This document shows, piece by piece, positions 17,930 to 27,083 of a stretch of 64,000 nt of DNA. Position numbers and translations under genes: made by a program. Every line of letters starts with the position of its first letter. Position 1 is the first letter of the stretch. Under the pieces are notes generated by a model that was given only the letters and a program-made list of their open reading frames with translations, was not told the DNA's origin and did no database searches. Source of the DNA: JALEFZ01 sp964564415 (GTDB taxonomy: Bacteria > Bacteroidota > Bacteroidia > J057); the NCBI GenBank assembly GCA_964564415.1, contig CAZMAV010000001.1, positions 186,001 through 250,000 of the forward strand, written 5' to 3'.

Positions 17930-19209
17930 GGCAACCGGTCAACGAAATTATAAAAACTGATCTTGTATCTATCCTCCTTATCGACGATGATGAGGAGGAT
18001 TATCTGATTACAAGGGACATTATAGAAGACATTAACCACCGGCGATTTACCGTGGACTGGATCGATAATTTCGAGGCTGGAATCAAGATGATGAAGAGAA
18101 AACTCCACGATGTCTATCTTGTGGATTATCGCCTTGGGGCCTACACAGGATTGGATGTACTCAACCAAGCGGCAGAAATGAACCTTCAATGCCCGGTGAT
18201 TTTGCTTACGGGTCAAGGAGACTTGGAAGTGGACCAACTGGCCCTGGCGAGTGGAGCTGCGGATTACCTTATCAAAAGCGAACTTACGCCAGATCGCCTT
18301 GAGAGGTCCATGCGTTATTCGATTCAACAAAATCGTAACCTGCTAAAAATCAGGCAACTTAACATGGACCTTGAGGAGCGGGTGGCGGCTCGTACCGATG
18401 CCCTCGCCATGGCTGTAAAGGACCTGGAGAGGCAGATTATAGAAAATAAGGCAAAGGAAGAAAAATTAAAGCAAAGCCAGGAAGAACTCAAAAAGGCACT
18501 TGCCAAAGAGCAGGAGCTCAACGAATTGAAGTCTCGCTTTGTGTCGATGGCTTCTCATGAATTTCGAACTCCTCTTGCCACTATCTTGTCATCTATTTAC
18601 CTGATAGAAAAGTATATCAATCCCGATCAGGAGGAGCGCAGGCGGAAGCACGTCAACCGGGTCAGGTCCAATGTTCACGCGTTGAACAGCATACTGGATG
18701 ATTTTCTTTCTCTGTCAAAGTTGGAGGAGGGGAAGATTTCCCTGCATTTGGAATACATAAAACTCCGGGAATTGATGACTGAGCTTCAGGAGGAAATGCA
18801 CCTACAAACCAAGCCCGGTCAGAAAATTTTATTAGATTACGAGGAAGATGAGGAGTATCTCTGGCTGGACGGGGCGCTGGTTAGAAATAGCCTGAATAAT
18901 TTGCTCTCCAATGCTATCAAATATTCTCCTGAGAACTCTGAAATCATCCTAAAAGGGCGGGTAGCGGGATCTAAGATAAGCATATCTGTCAAGGATCATG
19001 GCATTGGTATTTCGCTCGAAGAGCAGGAGCATTTGTTTGAACGATTTTTCCGGGCCAGGAATGTAACCCATATCAAGGGAACGGGACTGGGCCTAAGTAT
19101 TGTCAAGAGGTATATTGATATGCTGGGTGGGAATATTACCTTCGAATCTATCCCGCATCAGGGCACTACTTTCGTCATCCATTTGACCAAAATGAAACCA
19201 GAACAATGA
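17926..19209 (+). CDS. Receiver - coiled coil - histidine kinase hybrid
   Basis: 427 residues: N-terminal receiver (DDDEED pocket, Asp67 in 'YLVDYRLG', Lys in 'YLIKSELTP'), a coiled coil at about 140-200, HisKA with His211 in 'SMASHEFRTPLATI', and HATPase with 'NLLSNAIKYSPENS', 'KDHGIGISLEEQ' and 'GTGLGLSIVKRY'. No transmembrane segment, so it takes its input through the receiver, probably phosphate from the upstream PAS kinase. Starts in a 4-bp ATGA overlap and ends in another with the next gene: a translationally coupled relay. Confidence 0.93.
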   Translation: MRQPVNEIIKTDLVSILLIDDDEEDYLITRDIIEDINHRRFTVDWIDNFEAGIKMMKRKLHDVYLVDYRLGAYTGLDVLNQAAEMNLQCPVILLTGQGDLEVDQLALASGAADYLIKSELTPDRLERSMRYSIQQNRNLLKIRQLNMDLEERVAARTDALAMAVKDLERQIIENKAKEEKLKQSQEELKKALAKEQELNELKSRFVSMASHEFRTPLATILSSIYLIEKYINPDQEERRRKHVNRVRSNVHALNSILDDFLSLSKLEEGKISLHLEYIKLRELMTELQEEMHLQTKPGQKILLDYEEDEEYLWLDGALVRNSLNNLLSNAIKYSPENSEIILKGRVAGSKISISVKDHGIGISLEEQEHLFERFFRARNVTHIKGTGLGLSIVKRYIDMLGGNITFESIPHQGTTFVIHLTKMKPEQ

Positions 19210-20264
19210 AAAAGATTTTATTGATCGAGGACAATGAAGAAATGAGGGAAAACACCTCTGAAATCCTCGAACTGGCGGGTTTTGAGGTTCTTACAGCTTC
19301 TCATGGCAAGGAGGGAGTGGGCATAGCTTCGAAGGAGGATGTTGACTTGATCGTCTGCGATGTCATGATGCCTGAGTTGGATGGGTATGGAGTCCTCCAT
19401 ATGCTGAGCAGAAATCCCAATACGGCGAGCGTTCCCTTTATATTTCTGACGGCAAAGGCAGAGAAAACCGATTTTCGCCGTGGAATGAACATGGGGGCAG
19501 ACGACTACATTACCAAGCCTTTTGAGGAGGTAGAACTCTTGGATGCGATTGAGATTAGGCTCAAGAAAAGCGAGAATCTGGCAAAAGATTTTCCCAGGGA
19601 TGCCGAAGGTCTCAACAATTTCTTTAGTGAAGCCAAAGGTTCTAACGCGCTCAAAGAACTGTCAGTAGATCGAGAGTCAAGGTACTACAGGACCAAGGAT
19701 ATCATTTATCAGGAAGACAGCCTGCCTCAGGCCCTGCTATTTATCAATAAAGGAAAGGTCAAGACTTACAAAACCAACAAAGATGCCAAAGAATATATCA
19801 CCAGCCTGCATAAGGAGGGGGATTTTCTAGGTTATCACGCCCTACTTTCCGAGACGGCTTATGCGGAGTCTGCCATGGCACTGGAGGATACTGAGATTCT
19901 GATCATTCCAAAACAAGACTTTTTTGCTTTGGTCTATAATGACAGAGATGTATCCCATCGCTTCATACGACTTTTGGCCAATGATTTAGAAGAAAAGGAG
20001 GAACAACTGCTACACCTGGCTTATGATACCGTGAGGAAGCGTGTTGCCGATGCTCTTCTTCTCTTACAAAAGCGCTATCAGGATCCTTCTTCGAAGGAAT
20101 TTGCCATGCCCATTTCCAGAGAAAACCTGGCTGGCCTGGTGGGTACCGCCAAAGAATCTGTCATTCGAGTCTTGTCAGAGTTTAAAGGGGATGGTTTGAT
20201 CAGCACCAATCAGAGCGAAATCAAAATTCTGGACTCAGTAGGACTTGAAAAGATCAGGTATTAA
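19206..20264 (+). CDS. Response regulator fused to a CRP/FNR-type DNA-binding regulator
   Basis: 352 residues: receiver at 1-120 (E8/D9 pocket, Asp52 in 'LIVCDVMMPELDG', 'YITKPFEE'), a cNMP-binding-fold domain at about 145-240 ('YYRTKDIIYQEDSLPQALLFINKGKVK' in part), and a Crp-type HTH at about 265-350 ('ISRENLAGLVGTAKESVIRVLSEFKGDGLI' in part). The output end of the four-gene relay that starts with the FixL-like kinase; FixL and FixK/FNR stand in the same order in nitrogen-fixing bacteria, but here regulator and receiver are one chain. No N-terminal cysteine cluster for an FeS centre is visible. Confidence 0.92.
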   Translation: MKKILLIEDNEEMRENTSEILELAGFEVLTASHGKEGVGIASKEDVDLIVCDVMMPELDGYGVLHMLSRNPNTASVPFIFLTAKAEKTDFRRGMNMGADDYITKPFEEVELLDAIEIRLKKSENLAKDFPRDAEGLNNFFSEAKGSNALKELSVDRESRYYRTKDIIYQEDSLPQALLFINKGKVKTYKTNKDAKEYITSLHKEGDFLGYHALLSETAYAESAMALEDTEILIIPKQDFFALVYNDRDVSHRFIRLLANDLEEKEEQLLHLAYDTVRKRVADALLLLQKRYQDPSSKEFAMPISRENLAGLVGTAKESVIRVLSEFKGDGLISTNQSEIKILDSVGLEKIRY

Positions 20265-20266
20265 AC

Positions 20267-21598
20267 ATGAAGTTGTGGGACAAGGGAACTTCCCCCAATA
20301 AGGCCTTTGAAGCCTTCACGGTGGGAAAGGATCGTGAATGGGACCTATATTTGGCTCCATACGACGTACTGGGTAGCCTGGCTCATGCCCATATGCTACA
20401 AAAAATCGGTCTGCTGTCTGAGGATGAATATCGGCTTTTGGCCGAGGCGCTCAAAGGTATTTATGAAGACATCGCAGAAGGCCATTTTAACATAGAAGAG
20501 GGGGTAGAGGATGTACACTCACAAATTGAGTTCTTGCTTACCAAAAAGCTGGGAGAGACCGGAAAGAAAATTCATAGCGGAAGATCAAGAAATGACCAGG
20601 TTTTGGTAGCCCTCAAGCTTTTTTTTGTGGATCAGATCAGGGAGTTGGTCGAGGAAAGCGAAAGGCTATTTGGGGTATTAGAGGTTCAAAGTGAAAAGCA
20701 TAAATCTACCTTGCTGCCGGGATATACGCATACCCAGATAGCTATGCCTTCGTCATTTGGACTTTGGTTTGGAGCTTATGCAGAAAGTCTGGTTGAGGAT
20801 CTTCATCTTTTGCTGGCCACTTTCAGGGTGGTAGACCAGAATCCTTTGGGTTCGGCTGCAGGTTATGGATCTTCCTTCCCCCTTGACCGTAGGCTTACTA
20901 CCCGCCTCTTGGGTTTTTCCACGCTTAGTTACAATGTGGTCCATGCCCAGATGGGTCGGGGAAAGACTGAACGTATTTTTTCCATGTCCCTCTCATCCCT
21001 TGCTGCGACTTTAAATCGGCTGGCGGCAGATGTCTGTCTGTACATGAGTCAAAATTTTGGCTTTTTATCCCTGCCTGAAAGTTGGACAACAGGCTCCAGC
21101 ATTATGCCTCACAAGAAAAACCCTGATGGATTTGAGATTCTACGGGCTCGGAGCAATAAGCTTCAGGGATTGGGGCAGCAACTTCAATTACTCACCACAA
21201 ACCTGACTTCGGGCTATCACCGGGACCTTCAAATGAGCAAGGAATTGCTACTTCCAGCTATTTTCGAGACCAAGGAATGCCTGCAAATGTGCCGTCTTAT
21301 GGTAGAGAGGCTCATTCCCAGTCAGGATTTGTTGGATCAGGACATTTACCGCTATCTATTTAGCGTAGAAGTGGTAAATAGGTATGTACTGGAAGGAATG
21401 AGTTTTAGGGAAGCCTACAAGAAGGTGGGAAAAGAGATTCAGGAAGGACGATTCGAGGCTCCTACCGAACTGAAGCACAGCCATGAGGGTAGTTTGGGAA
21501 TGCTTTGTACCGAAGAAATCAGGGAAAAATGGCAGGAGGTCAGGGTTCAGTTTAGATTTGATGAATTCAGGCAGGCCTGGAAAAAATTAGTAGAATAG
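20267..21598 (+). CDS. argH: Argininosuccinate lyase
   Basis: Splits argininosuccinate into arginine and fumarate, the last step of arginine synthesis. 443 residues; 'KIHSGRSRNDQVLVALKLF', 'LLPGYTHTQIAMPSSFGLW' and the fumarase/lyase signature 'GSSIMPHKKNPD' are all present (each in part). It begins only 2 bp after the stop of the receiver-CRP gene, so it is read from the signalling operon although it has no obvious link to it. The other arginine genes are not in the window. Confidence 0.96.
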   Translation: MKLWDKGTSPNKAFEAFTVGKDREWDLYLAPYDVLGSLAHAHMLQKIGLLSEDEYRLLAEALKGIYEDIAEGHFNIEEGVEDVHSQIEFLLTKKLGETGKKIHSGRSRNDQVLVALKLFFVDQIRELVEESERLFGVLEVQSEKHKSTLLPGYTHTQIAMPSSFGLWFGAYAESLVEDLHLLLATFRVVDQNPLGSAAGYGSSFPLDRRLTTRLLGFSTLSYNVVHAQMGRGKTERIFSMSLSSLAATLNRLAADVCLYMSQNFGFLSLPESWTTGSSIMPHKKNPDGFEILRARSNKLQGLGQQLQLLTTNLTSGYHRDLQMSKELLLPAIFETKECLQMCRLMVERLIPSQDLLDQDIYRYLFSVEVVNRYVLEGMSFREAYKKVGKEIQEGRFEAPTELKHSHEGSLGMLCTEEIREKWQEVRVQFRFDEFRQAWKKLVE

Positions 21599-21700
21599 AG
21601 ATGTGAGGGATAAAGGAATCGGGCTTAGGAGGCTGAGAAATCGATTTAAACCGTTCTAAACCGTTTTTTTATAATTTTCAATTTCTCCCCTCTCCATTCT

Positions 21701-23018
21701 TTACTTCTCCCTCATTGCCTTCCTCCTACCGGGATAAATTACAAGCTGTATGAAGTTAAACTCCAATTGATGAAGGGGTAGCATTTCCCCTCCCCCTAAA
21801 TCCATTGAATATGGCATATACCTCAGGTTGGTTCGCAAGGTAAACCATTGTAAATCAGTGGATCTAATGTCCCAACCAAAACTAAGGCCCGGCAGCAGCC
21901 TTCTGTCTAGGACCTCTATGGCCTCCAAACCACTTGCACCAGGAGGATCATCATCTAGCCTCCATTGATCGAAATTGAGATTGGGCCCCAGAAAAGGAAC
22001 AAAGCCTTTATAATCGAAGAGAAATTTGTAAGCCTCCACAACAAAAGAATTTCGACCCAATCGCTGGCGATGCCCAAATGCATTTAACTCACTGCTGTAG
22101 CTGCGAAACCCTATATTTACATGAGCATCCCAGGGATAGTAATAATATCCCAAGCCTCATTCGGGAAATATTCCCCCAGAACTGTGCCGCCCTAAGTAAA
22201 AAGGCGAGCCTTCGTTAAAATTTCTATTTCGGGGTCTGAGAAAAAATACGGCAGAAGAACCTAAGGCCACCGACAATCCACTTAGCTTGTTTTTCTGAGC
22301 CAAGTTCCTCCACCTGCTTCTCTATCCTTCCATTCTCATAGGGCTTTTCCGCAGAAAATATAGTTTCGATCGACCATTTTAACCCTGCACAAATGCCCCA
22401 TGAAGGTATGTCAAACTTGGTAGCCTCATTCCTATACAGGGGATAATCAAATCCAGTAGAAAAGGTATACCTGACCCCGGCATCAATTAATAGAGTGCCG
22501 CGCTGGAAGGTGAACCCACCTAATATGGGGATCAAACTTCTGCTCACCTTCGGCCCCCGAAGATTGGAATCCTCCCTGACAGCAAGTATATCTTCCATCG
22601 CATAGGCCGCCCCAACAAAAGGCACTGCCCGTCCTTTTTGAATTCGCCAAGGATATAATTTGAACCCCGTTTCTATACCGGGATTATGCACAAACAGTTG
22701 ACCTGAACTTTGTTAAATATCTCCCAAAGGAAAGGAAATGTAACAATCCCCATGACCCCAAAAATGAGTCCCTCCAATGCTCAACCTTGGGCGCAAGCTA
22801 GCAGGAAAAACAAACTCATTGACATCAGATAAACTCTCATTGATGTATTCTCCCCTTCCCCCACTTCGGAGAAATAAGAAATCTGCCCCGAGAGTCATTT
22901 GGGCAAATCGATGTCGGGTCTTTCCTCCATCGACATAGGGCTGTCCGTGTACAAAACTCCCCAGGCAAAAGAAAAAGACGACCAACCCGGTCCTGTAAAT
23001 GGTAGTTGACATCTTCAT
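21701..23018 (-). pseudogene. Broken outer-membrane beta-barrel protein gene
   Basis: The start at 23018 gives a good signal peptide (YRTGLVVFFFCLGSFVHG) and a barrel-like mature part. Three lesions follow: an in-frame TAA at 22713-22715 (after FPLGDI, and the same frame then continues with QSSGQLF); a single-base insertion near 22298-22302 (the frame of ...VEELGSEKQ must shift to read AQKNKLSGLSVALGSSAVFF); and an in-frame TGA near 22158 just before GLGYYYYPWD. With these repaired, one protein of about 435 residues with amphipathic strands appears. I do not recognise a named family. Convergent with argH. Confidence 0.75.
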
Positions 23019-23100
23019 GGTGATTAAATGAGGGTCGAAAATATTTTATGGAGATTTCATCCGCCTAACAAATTAAATAAGTTATGGGGCAAGCCCATGC

Positions 23101-23129
23101 AAAAAGCCCGAAGAACAAAGCCTCCGGGC
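23101..23129 (-). terminator. Rho-independent terminator of the TonB-PKD gene
   Basis: On the minus strand, GCCCGGAG pairs with CTTCGGGC over an 8-base loop, followed by five T residues; 28 bp beyond the stop codon at 23157. Confidence 0.75.
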
Positions 23130-23156
23130 GGGTCAATCAAAAGAATCGGGTATTTT

Positions 23157-24437
23157 TTATCGTATGGTAAAGATGACCGGGAGGGTGTAAGAGGCATTGA
23201 CTGGCCTTCCTGCCATCAATCCGGGAGCCCACTTGGGCATTTCGGCAATGATCTTGATCACTTCCTCATCACAACCATAACCCAGGGATTGAAGAATTTT
23301 GGGATTAGAAATACTCCCGTCAGCCTTTACGACAAACTGTACCACCACTTTGCCTTCAATTTTCCTCTCCATGGCCTTGTCGGGATAATCCAAGTTGCGT
23401 CCCAGGAATTTTTGCAGGCCCTTGTTACCTCCGGGAAATTTGGGGGCAACCTCAGTTGCCAAAAATACATGATTGGAAAAATCGATAAGGTTGCTGTTTT
23501 CCGGACTGCTTGGAGGGGCAGCTTCGACTGTATCGGGAGCCTTCCTGTTGTCTCTCAATGACTCAGGAGAAGGGCTGAGGGGTTGAGCCTCCTCAATTTC
23601 CAGCTCCTCAAAGCCAAATTCTTCCCCCTCGATGGAGGAAATATTGGTTTGTGCAGCTTCCGTATCTTCTTCCTGCGCCTGCGGACCCAGGTCAGTAATG
23701 ACAAGGGTGGGGGCTTCCTCCTCAGGTTCATTATCTACGATGACCTCGTCCTTGGGTTTGGGCAATCGAATGGTAATTCTTCTTCGGATAGATCTGCTAT
23801 TTCCATCATCATCCCTTGCAGTGAGGCGAACCACAAAGTCTCCGCTCTCAGGATAGCGATAGGTATACCTTTCATTGACGTTTCTGGCCCTTCCATTGCC
23901 AAAATTCAATTCATAATCGAAGTCAGGGCGATACCCAGAAACAGAAAAAGTCAGAGGTCGGTTGGCGACAAGTTGCCCCCTAACCACCAGGCCCAAGGGT
24001 GAAGTATTGATTTCAGGTTCATCACTTTCCTCTTTTGGTTCTGGGTAGGAAGCCCTGTACTGATTGGCAGAAAAGCCCACCCCTAGATTTTGCTCCCGGA
24101 GCCAGCCCTCATATTCGCCCAAATCAAGGAGGGTATCTGCACGGCTATCATCTACATCCTTAATGATGACACCGTGAGATTCCTGGTTCAAAAAACCAAT
24201 GATTTCTTGATGAGGAAGATAGTCTTCCTGAAACATCAAATAGGTGATTTGCTTATTTTCCTTTCCACCAAAAGGACTTCCTATGAAGTAAATTACCGCT
24301 CCAGCCGAAAAAAGAAGGGCCAGACTGATCAAGGCTCCCAATTTCATCAAGCGCTGCTTCTGTTGCTTGTTCTGCTTTTCCATCAACTGGATGTAGAGGT
24401 CAAGGTTGTCCGTAGACGGCTTGGGTGCTAATTGCAT
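23157..24437 (-). CDS. TonB-family energy transducer with PKD-like domain
   Basis: From the ATG at 24437 the order is: cytoplasmic N terminus of about 30 residues, one membrane segment (LGALISLALLFSAGAVIYFIG), a periplasmic region, a PKD-like beta-sandwich at about 150-225 ('YELNFGNGRARNVNERYTYRYPESGDFVVRLTARDDDG' in part: YELNFGNGRA, GDFVVRLTARDDDG), an acidic, Pro/Glu-rich linker, and the C-terminal TonB domain of about 80 residues ('KFPGGNKGLQKFLGRNLDYP', 'GKVVVQFVVKADGSI', 'MPKWAPGLMAGRPVNASYTL'). TonB domains of this kind contact outer-membrane receptors. A PKD fold inside a TonB protein is uncommon. No ExbB/ExbD genes are next to it. The frame is open 10 codons further upstream. Confidence 0.85.
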   Translation of the reverse strand: MQLAPKPSTDNLDLYIQLMEKQNKQQKQRLMKLGALISLALLFSAGAVIYFIGSPFGGKENKQITYLMFQEDYLPHQEIIGFLNQESHGVIIKDVDDSRADTLLDLGEYEGWLREQNLGVGFSANQYRASYPEPKEESDEPEINTSPLGLVVRGQLVANRPLTFSVSGYRPDFDYELNFGNGRARNVNERYTYRYPESGDFVVRLTARDDDGNSRSIRRRITIRLPKPKDEVIVDNEPEEEAPTLVITDLGPQAQEEDTEAAQTNISSIEGEEFGFEELEIEEAQPLSPSPESLRDNRKAPDTVEAAPPSSPENSNLIDFSNHVFLATEVAPKFPGGNKGLQKFLGRNLDYPDKAMERKIEGKVVVQFVVKADGSISNPKILQSLGYGCDEEVIKIIAEMPKWAPGLMAGRPVNASYTLPVIFTIR

Positions 24438-24804
24438 GGATACTACTATTGGGTTATGTATTGGCACAAAAAATCTTGGAATACCTACTTGAAGGAAGGC
24501 ATGAACCTCCCCTTATTACAAGGGATAAAAACCATGGGCTTTGGTGGGTTACAAGAGAGAGGGCTTCGAAGGCTTGGCTTTACTCATGTTAAATACGAAT
24601 GGCGAAGCTTTCTTGAATTGTTACAAATATTCCCATAATTATTTGACCTTTGAAGTCAGGGGGATGGAAGGGCTTGGAAACTTGTCCCAATTGTTGTTTT
24701 TGCCTGTTAAACGGTTGGTTAAAAAATCATAAACTTAGGCAATCATTAAATTATGATAATAGGAATATATTACCGTGCAGATTAACTTATACGAAAAGCG
24801 AATA
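24438..24804. other. Intergenic stretch without a gene
   Basis: About 370 bases between the start of the TonB-PKD gene and a long hairpin. It must carry the promoter of the TonB-PKD gene; no other coding or RNA signal is visible. Confidence 0.5.
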
Positions 24805-24854
24805 TTGGGAAAGGCGAGGGAGAAACATTACAGCTTCTCCCTCGCCTTTCCCAA
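24805..24854. terminator. Perfect 20-bp inverted repeat after the GH32 gene
   Basis: Two exactly complementary 20-base arms (24805-24824 and 24835-24854) around a 10-base loop, 16 bp beyond the GH32 stop codon. The arms begin TTGGGAAAGG and end CCTTTCCCAA. Probably the terminator of the GH32 transcript, although the T-tract on the minus strand is weak (ATTCGCTTTT). Confidence 0.7.
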
Positions 24855-24870
24855 GTATTCATCAAGACCC

Positions 24871-26967
24871 CTACCAAATGGACCTAAGCATCCATACCTC
24901 ACCTTTTAAATTGGCACTTCCATTTTTAGAGAAAAATCCAATTTTCGAAAAGGGTTGGCTGGGAAAAAATAGTTCTGTCATGACCAATTCTCCATTATTT
25001 ATAAAAACCTCAACTGAAGAAACATCGATGAAAATGTGCATGCTCAGCAGCCCATCTTCACTGATCAAGGGAGCCGTATGCAAGTCATCGGCAAAATTGT
25101 CGGAAAAATCCGTATTCCCGGCCCTACTCCGATCGATGAAAAAGCGCTGCTTTTCATGGTCATAGCCTATCTCCAAGGCGTCACCGAGGCTTTCATTTTG
25201 TAAGACAATGCCTCCCTGTCCCCCTTCTCCTACCTTGATATCCAGTATCAATTCCACAAGGGGAGTATCCATTTTTATGGTCGCCAGCGGATTGATCACA
25301 CTGCTGATTCTGCGACTTTTGATCTCGATAGACTCCTCATTTTTGCGAAGCTCCTTCAATTCTTTTACCGGATGGGTCAAAGCGATGATTTTCCCTCCCT
25401 GTCGCACCAATTCCAATTCTCTGGGGATGGTCATGGCCGAACGCCAGCCCGCCGTAGGTACCCTATTCGCATACTGCCAGTTGGACATCCACCCTATAAA
25501 AAGATGGCGGCCATCTCGAGAGGGAATATTGGACCAAGTTACTCCAGCATAGTTGTCCTTGCCGTAATCCAGCCACATGGCCTTGGCCTTAGATGAATAG
25601 GCCTTCTCATCGGCAAACATGATGTTGTCAATCAAAATATGCCCCCAGGCTTCCGAGTAGTCGTCTACGATTTCAAAGTGAGCCTCCTGGCCCATCAGTT
25701 TGTCGACCTCCCAACTTGCCCACTGAAGGGTTTCTGAGTCCTCTCCCGTTGCTGTAGCGGCTATTTTATCCGCAACGATCAGGTTCATACAGGTTTTTCC
25801 CTTATGATTCCCTCCGCCGATGAGAAAATTGATATACTTCTTTTGAATGATAAATTTCTCTGAAATCAACTTTCCTTTGGCTTCATCCCCTTTTCCAAAA
25901 GAATTGACCAGGCGCTTGCCGCTAACTCCTTTGACTTCCTGCTGCCCTCCCAGGCTGCCCTTGGCCAGAGTTCTGCGAAAGGCCTTACCTTCTCTCTCCC
26001 AGTTTTTGTAAAGCATGCGCTCAAAATCATCGAAAACAATTCCCTCAGGTACGTAAGTTTCCTCCTGGCTCAAAGAGGATGCAAGGTCAGGATCGAGCTT
26101 GAAGGTTTCTCCATCAAAATCACCTACAAAATACTGGGTTCCCGAACCTCCGTTAGGACCTCCACTGCCCACACTCACGATCATCAACCACTTCTTATCT
26201 CTTGGGTTTCCATTGACATCTACCTCAATCAAGTCAGGACATTCCCAGACTCCGGTGTGGCTACCCCAATCTTCTCCAAACTCACTGCTTTCCGTCCAAT
26301 CCTTAAGATTGAGAGAATTGTAAATTTTTACCCGGTCAAAACTGGCCAGTATCATGACCCATCGTTGGCTGGGCTCATGCCAAAATACCTTGGGATCACG
26401 AAAGTCCCGGATGCCGGGGTTTGCTATCACAGGATTGCCCTGGTACTTCGTCCAGCTGCGCCCTCTGTCGTTGGAGTAAGCGATACTTTGGTACTGAAAG
26501 AGGTCGCTCTCCCCTGCCTGCTCCATTTCCATGTTGTGATGGGTAAAAATAGCCACCAATACATCCTCTTCACCCGTCTTGAAACCAGCGGTATTGTCTT
26601 TGTCTACCACGGCAGAACCGGAAAAAATCATTCCTTTTTCATCTGGGTAGAGGGCAATGGGTAGATTTTGCCAGTGGACTAGATCCTCGCTCACAGCGTG
26701 GCCCCAATGCATAGGTCCCCAAACGGTCTCATCTGGGTTATGTTGGTAGAAAAGATGGTATTCCCCATCGTAGTAGACCATCCCATTGGGGTCATTCATC
26801 CACATTTTGGGGGGCGAGTAATGAAATTGAGGGCGATGCTGCTCATCGTAAGAGGCCTCTTCGACCTGGCCTTCTCCCAGGACCTGTTTTTTACCCTTTT
26901 CTTCTCCGCCGCAGGAAAGCAAAAAGAAAAGAAATATCGAAGGCAGAAGATTGGAGTAACGTTTCAT
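24871..26967 (-). CDS. GH32 fructan hydrolase (levanase/inulinase type), lipoprotein
   Basis: Releases fructose from levan, inulin or sucrose at the cell surface or in the periplasm. 698 residues with a lipobox (LLPSIFLFFLLSCG, Cys19). The GH32 triad is intact: nucleophile Asp59 in 'WMNDPNG', Asp191 in 'FRDPKVF', and acid/base Glu242 in 'WECPDLIE'. Between about residues 355 and 470 there is an inserted beta domain ('KYINFLIGGGNHKGKTCMNL', 'HILIDNIMF') found in several Bacteroidota GH32 enzymes and possibly carbohydrate binding; the GH32 C-terminal sandwich follows ('LLSMHIFIDVSSVEVFINNG'). It sits with a sugar porter and the wreck of a SusC/GH32 pair. Confidence 0.95.
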   Translation of the reverse strand: MKRYSNLLPSIFLFFLLSCGGEEKGKKQVLGEGQVEEASYDEQHRPQFHYSPPKMWMNDPNGMVYYDGEYHLFYQHNPDETVWGPMHWGHAVSEDLVHWQNLPIALYPDEKGMIFSGSAVVDKDNTAGFKTGEEDVLVAIFTHHNMEMEQAGESDLFQYQSIAYSNDRGRSWTKYQGNPVIANPGIRDFRDPKVFWHEPSQRWVMILASFDRVKIYNSLNLKDWTESSEFGEDWGSHTGVWECPDLIEVDVNGNPRDKKWLMIVSVGSGGPNGGSGTQYFVGDFDGETFKLDPDLASSLSQEETYVPEGIVFDDFERMLYKNWEREGKAFRRTLAKGSLGGQQEVKGVSGKRLVNSFGKGDEAKGKLISEKFIIQKKYINFLIGGGNHKGKTCMNLIVADKIAATATGEDSETLQWASWEVDKLMGQEAHFEIVDDYSEAWGHILIDNIMFADEKAYSSKAKAMWLDYGKDNYAGVTWSNIPSRDGRHLFIGWMSNWQYANRVPTAGWRSAMTIPRELELVRQGGKIIALTHPVKELKELRKNEESIEIKSRRISSVINPLATIKMDTPLVELILDIKVGEGGQGGIVLQNESLGDALEIGYDHEKQRFFIDRSRAGNTDFSDNFADDLHTAPLISEDGLLSMHIFIDVSSVEVFINNGELVMTELFFPSQPFSKIGFFSKNGSANLKGEVWMLRSIW

Positions 26968-27083
26968 CTGAGGCTTGATTTATTAATTTCTTCAAAATAA
27001 GGGAATATTCGACAGAGGTAAAAGCAGCCGCCCCAGTTGGATAAGAAATTCACCTTTGAAACCCTGAGGCTCATGTCCTGGGG

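Noticed and set aside
21640..21670. Short direct repeat (TAAACCGTTCTAAACCGTT) after argH
   Set aside because: Two units of nine bases with no hairpin and no further copies seen; too short to call a repeat element.
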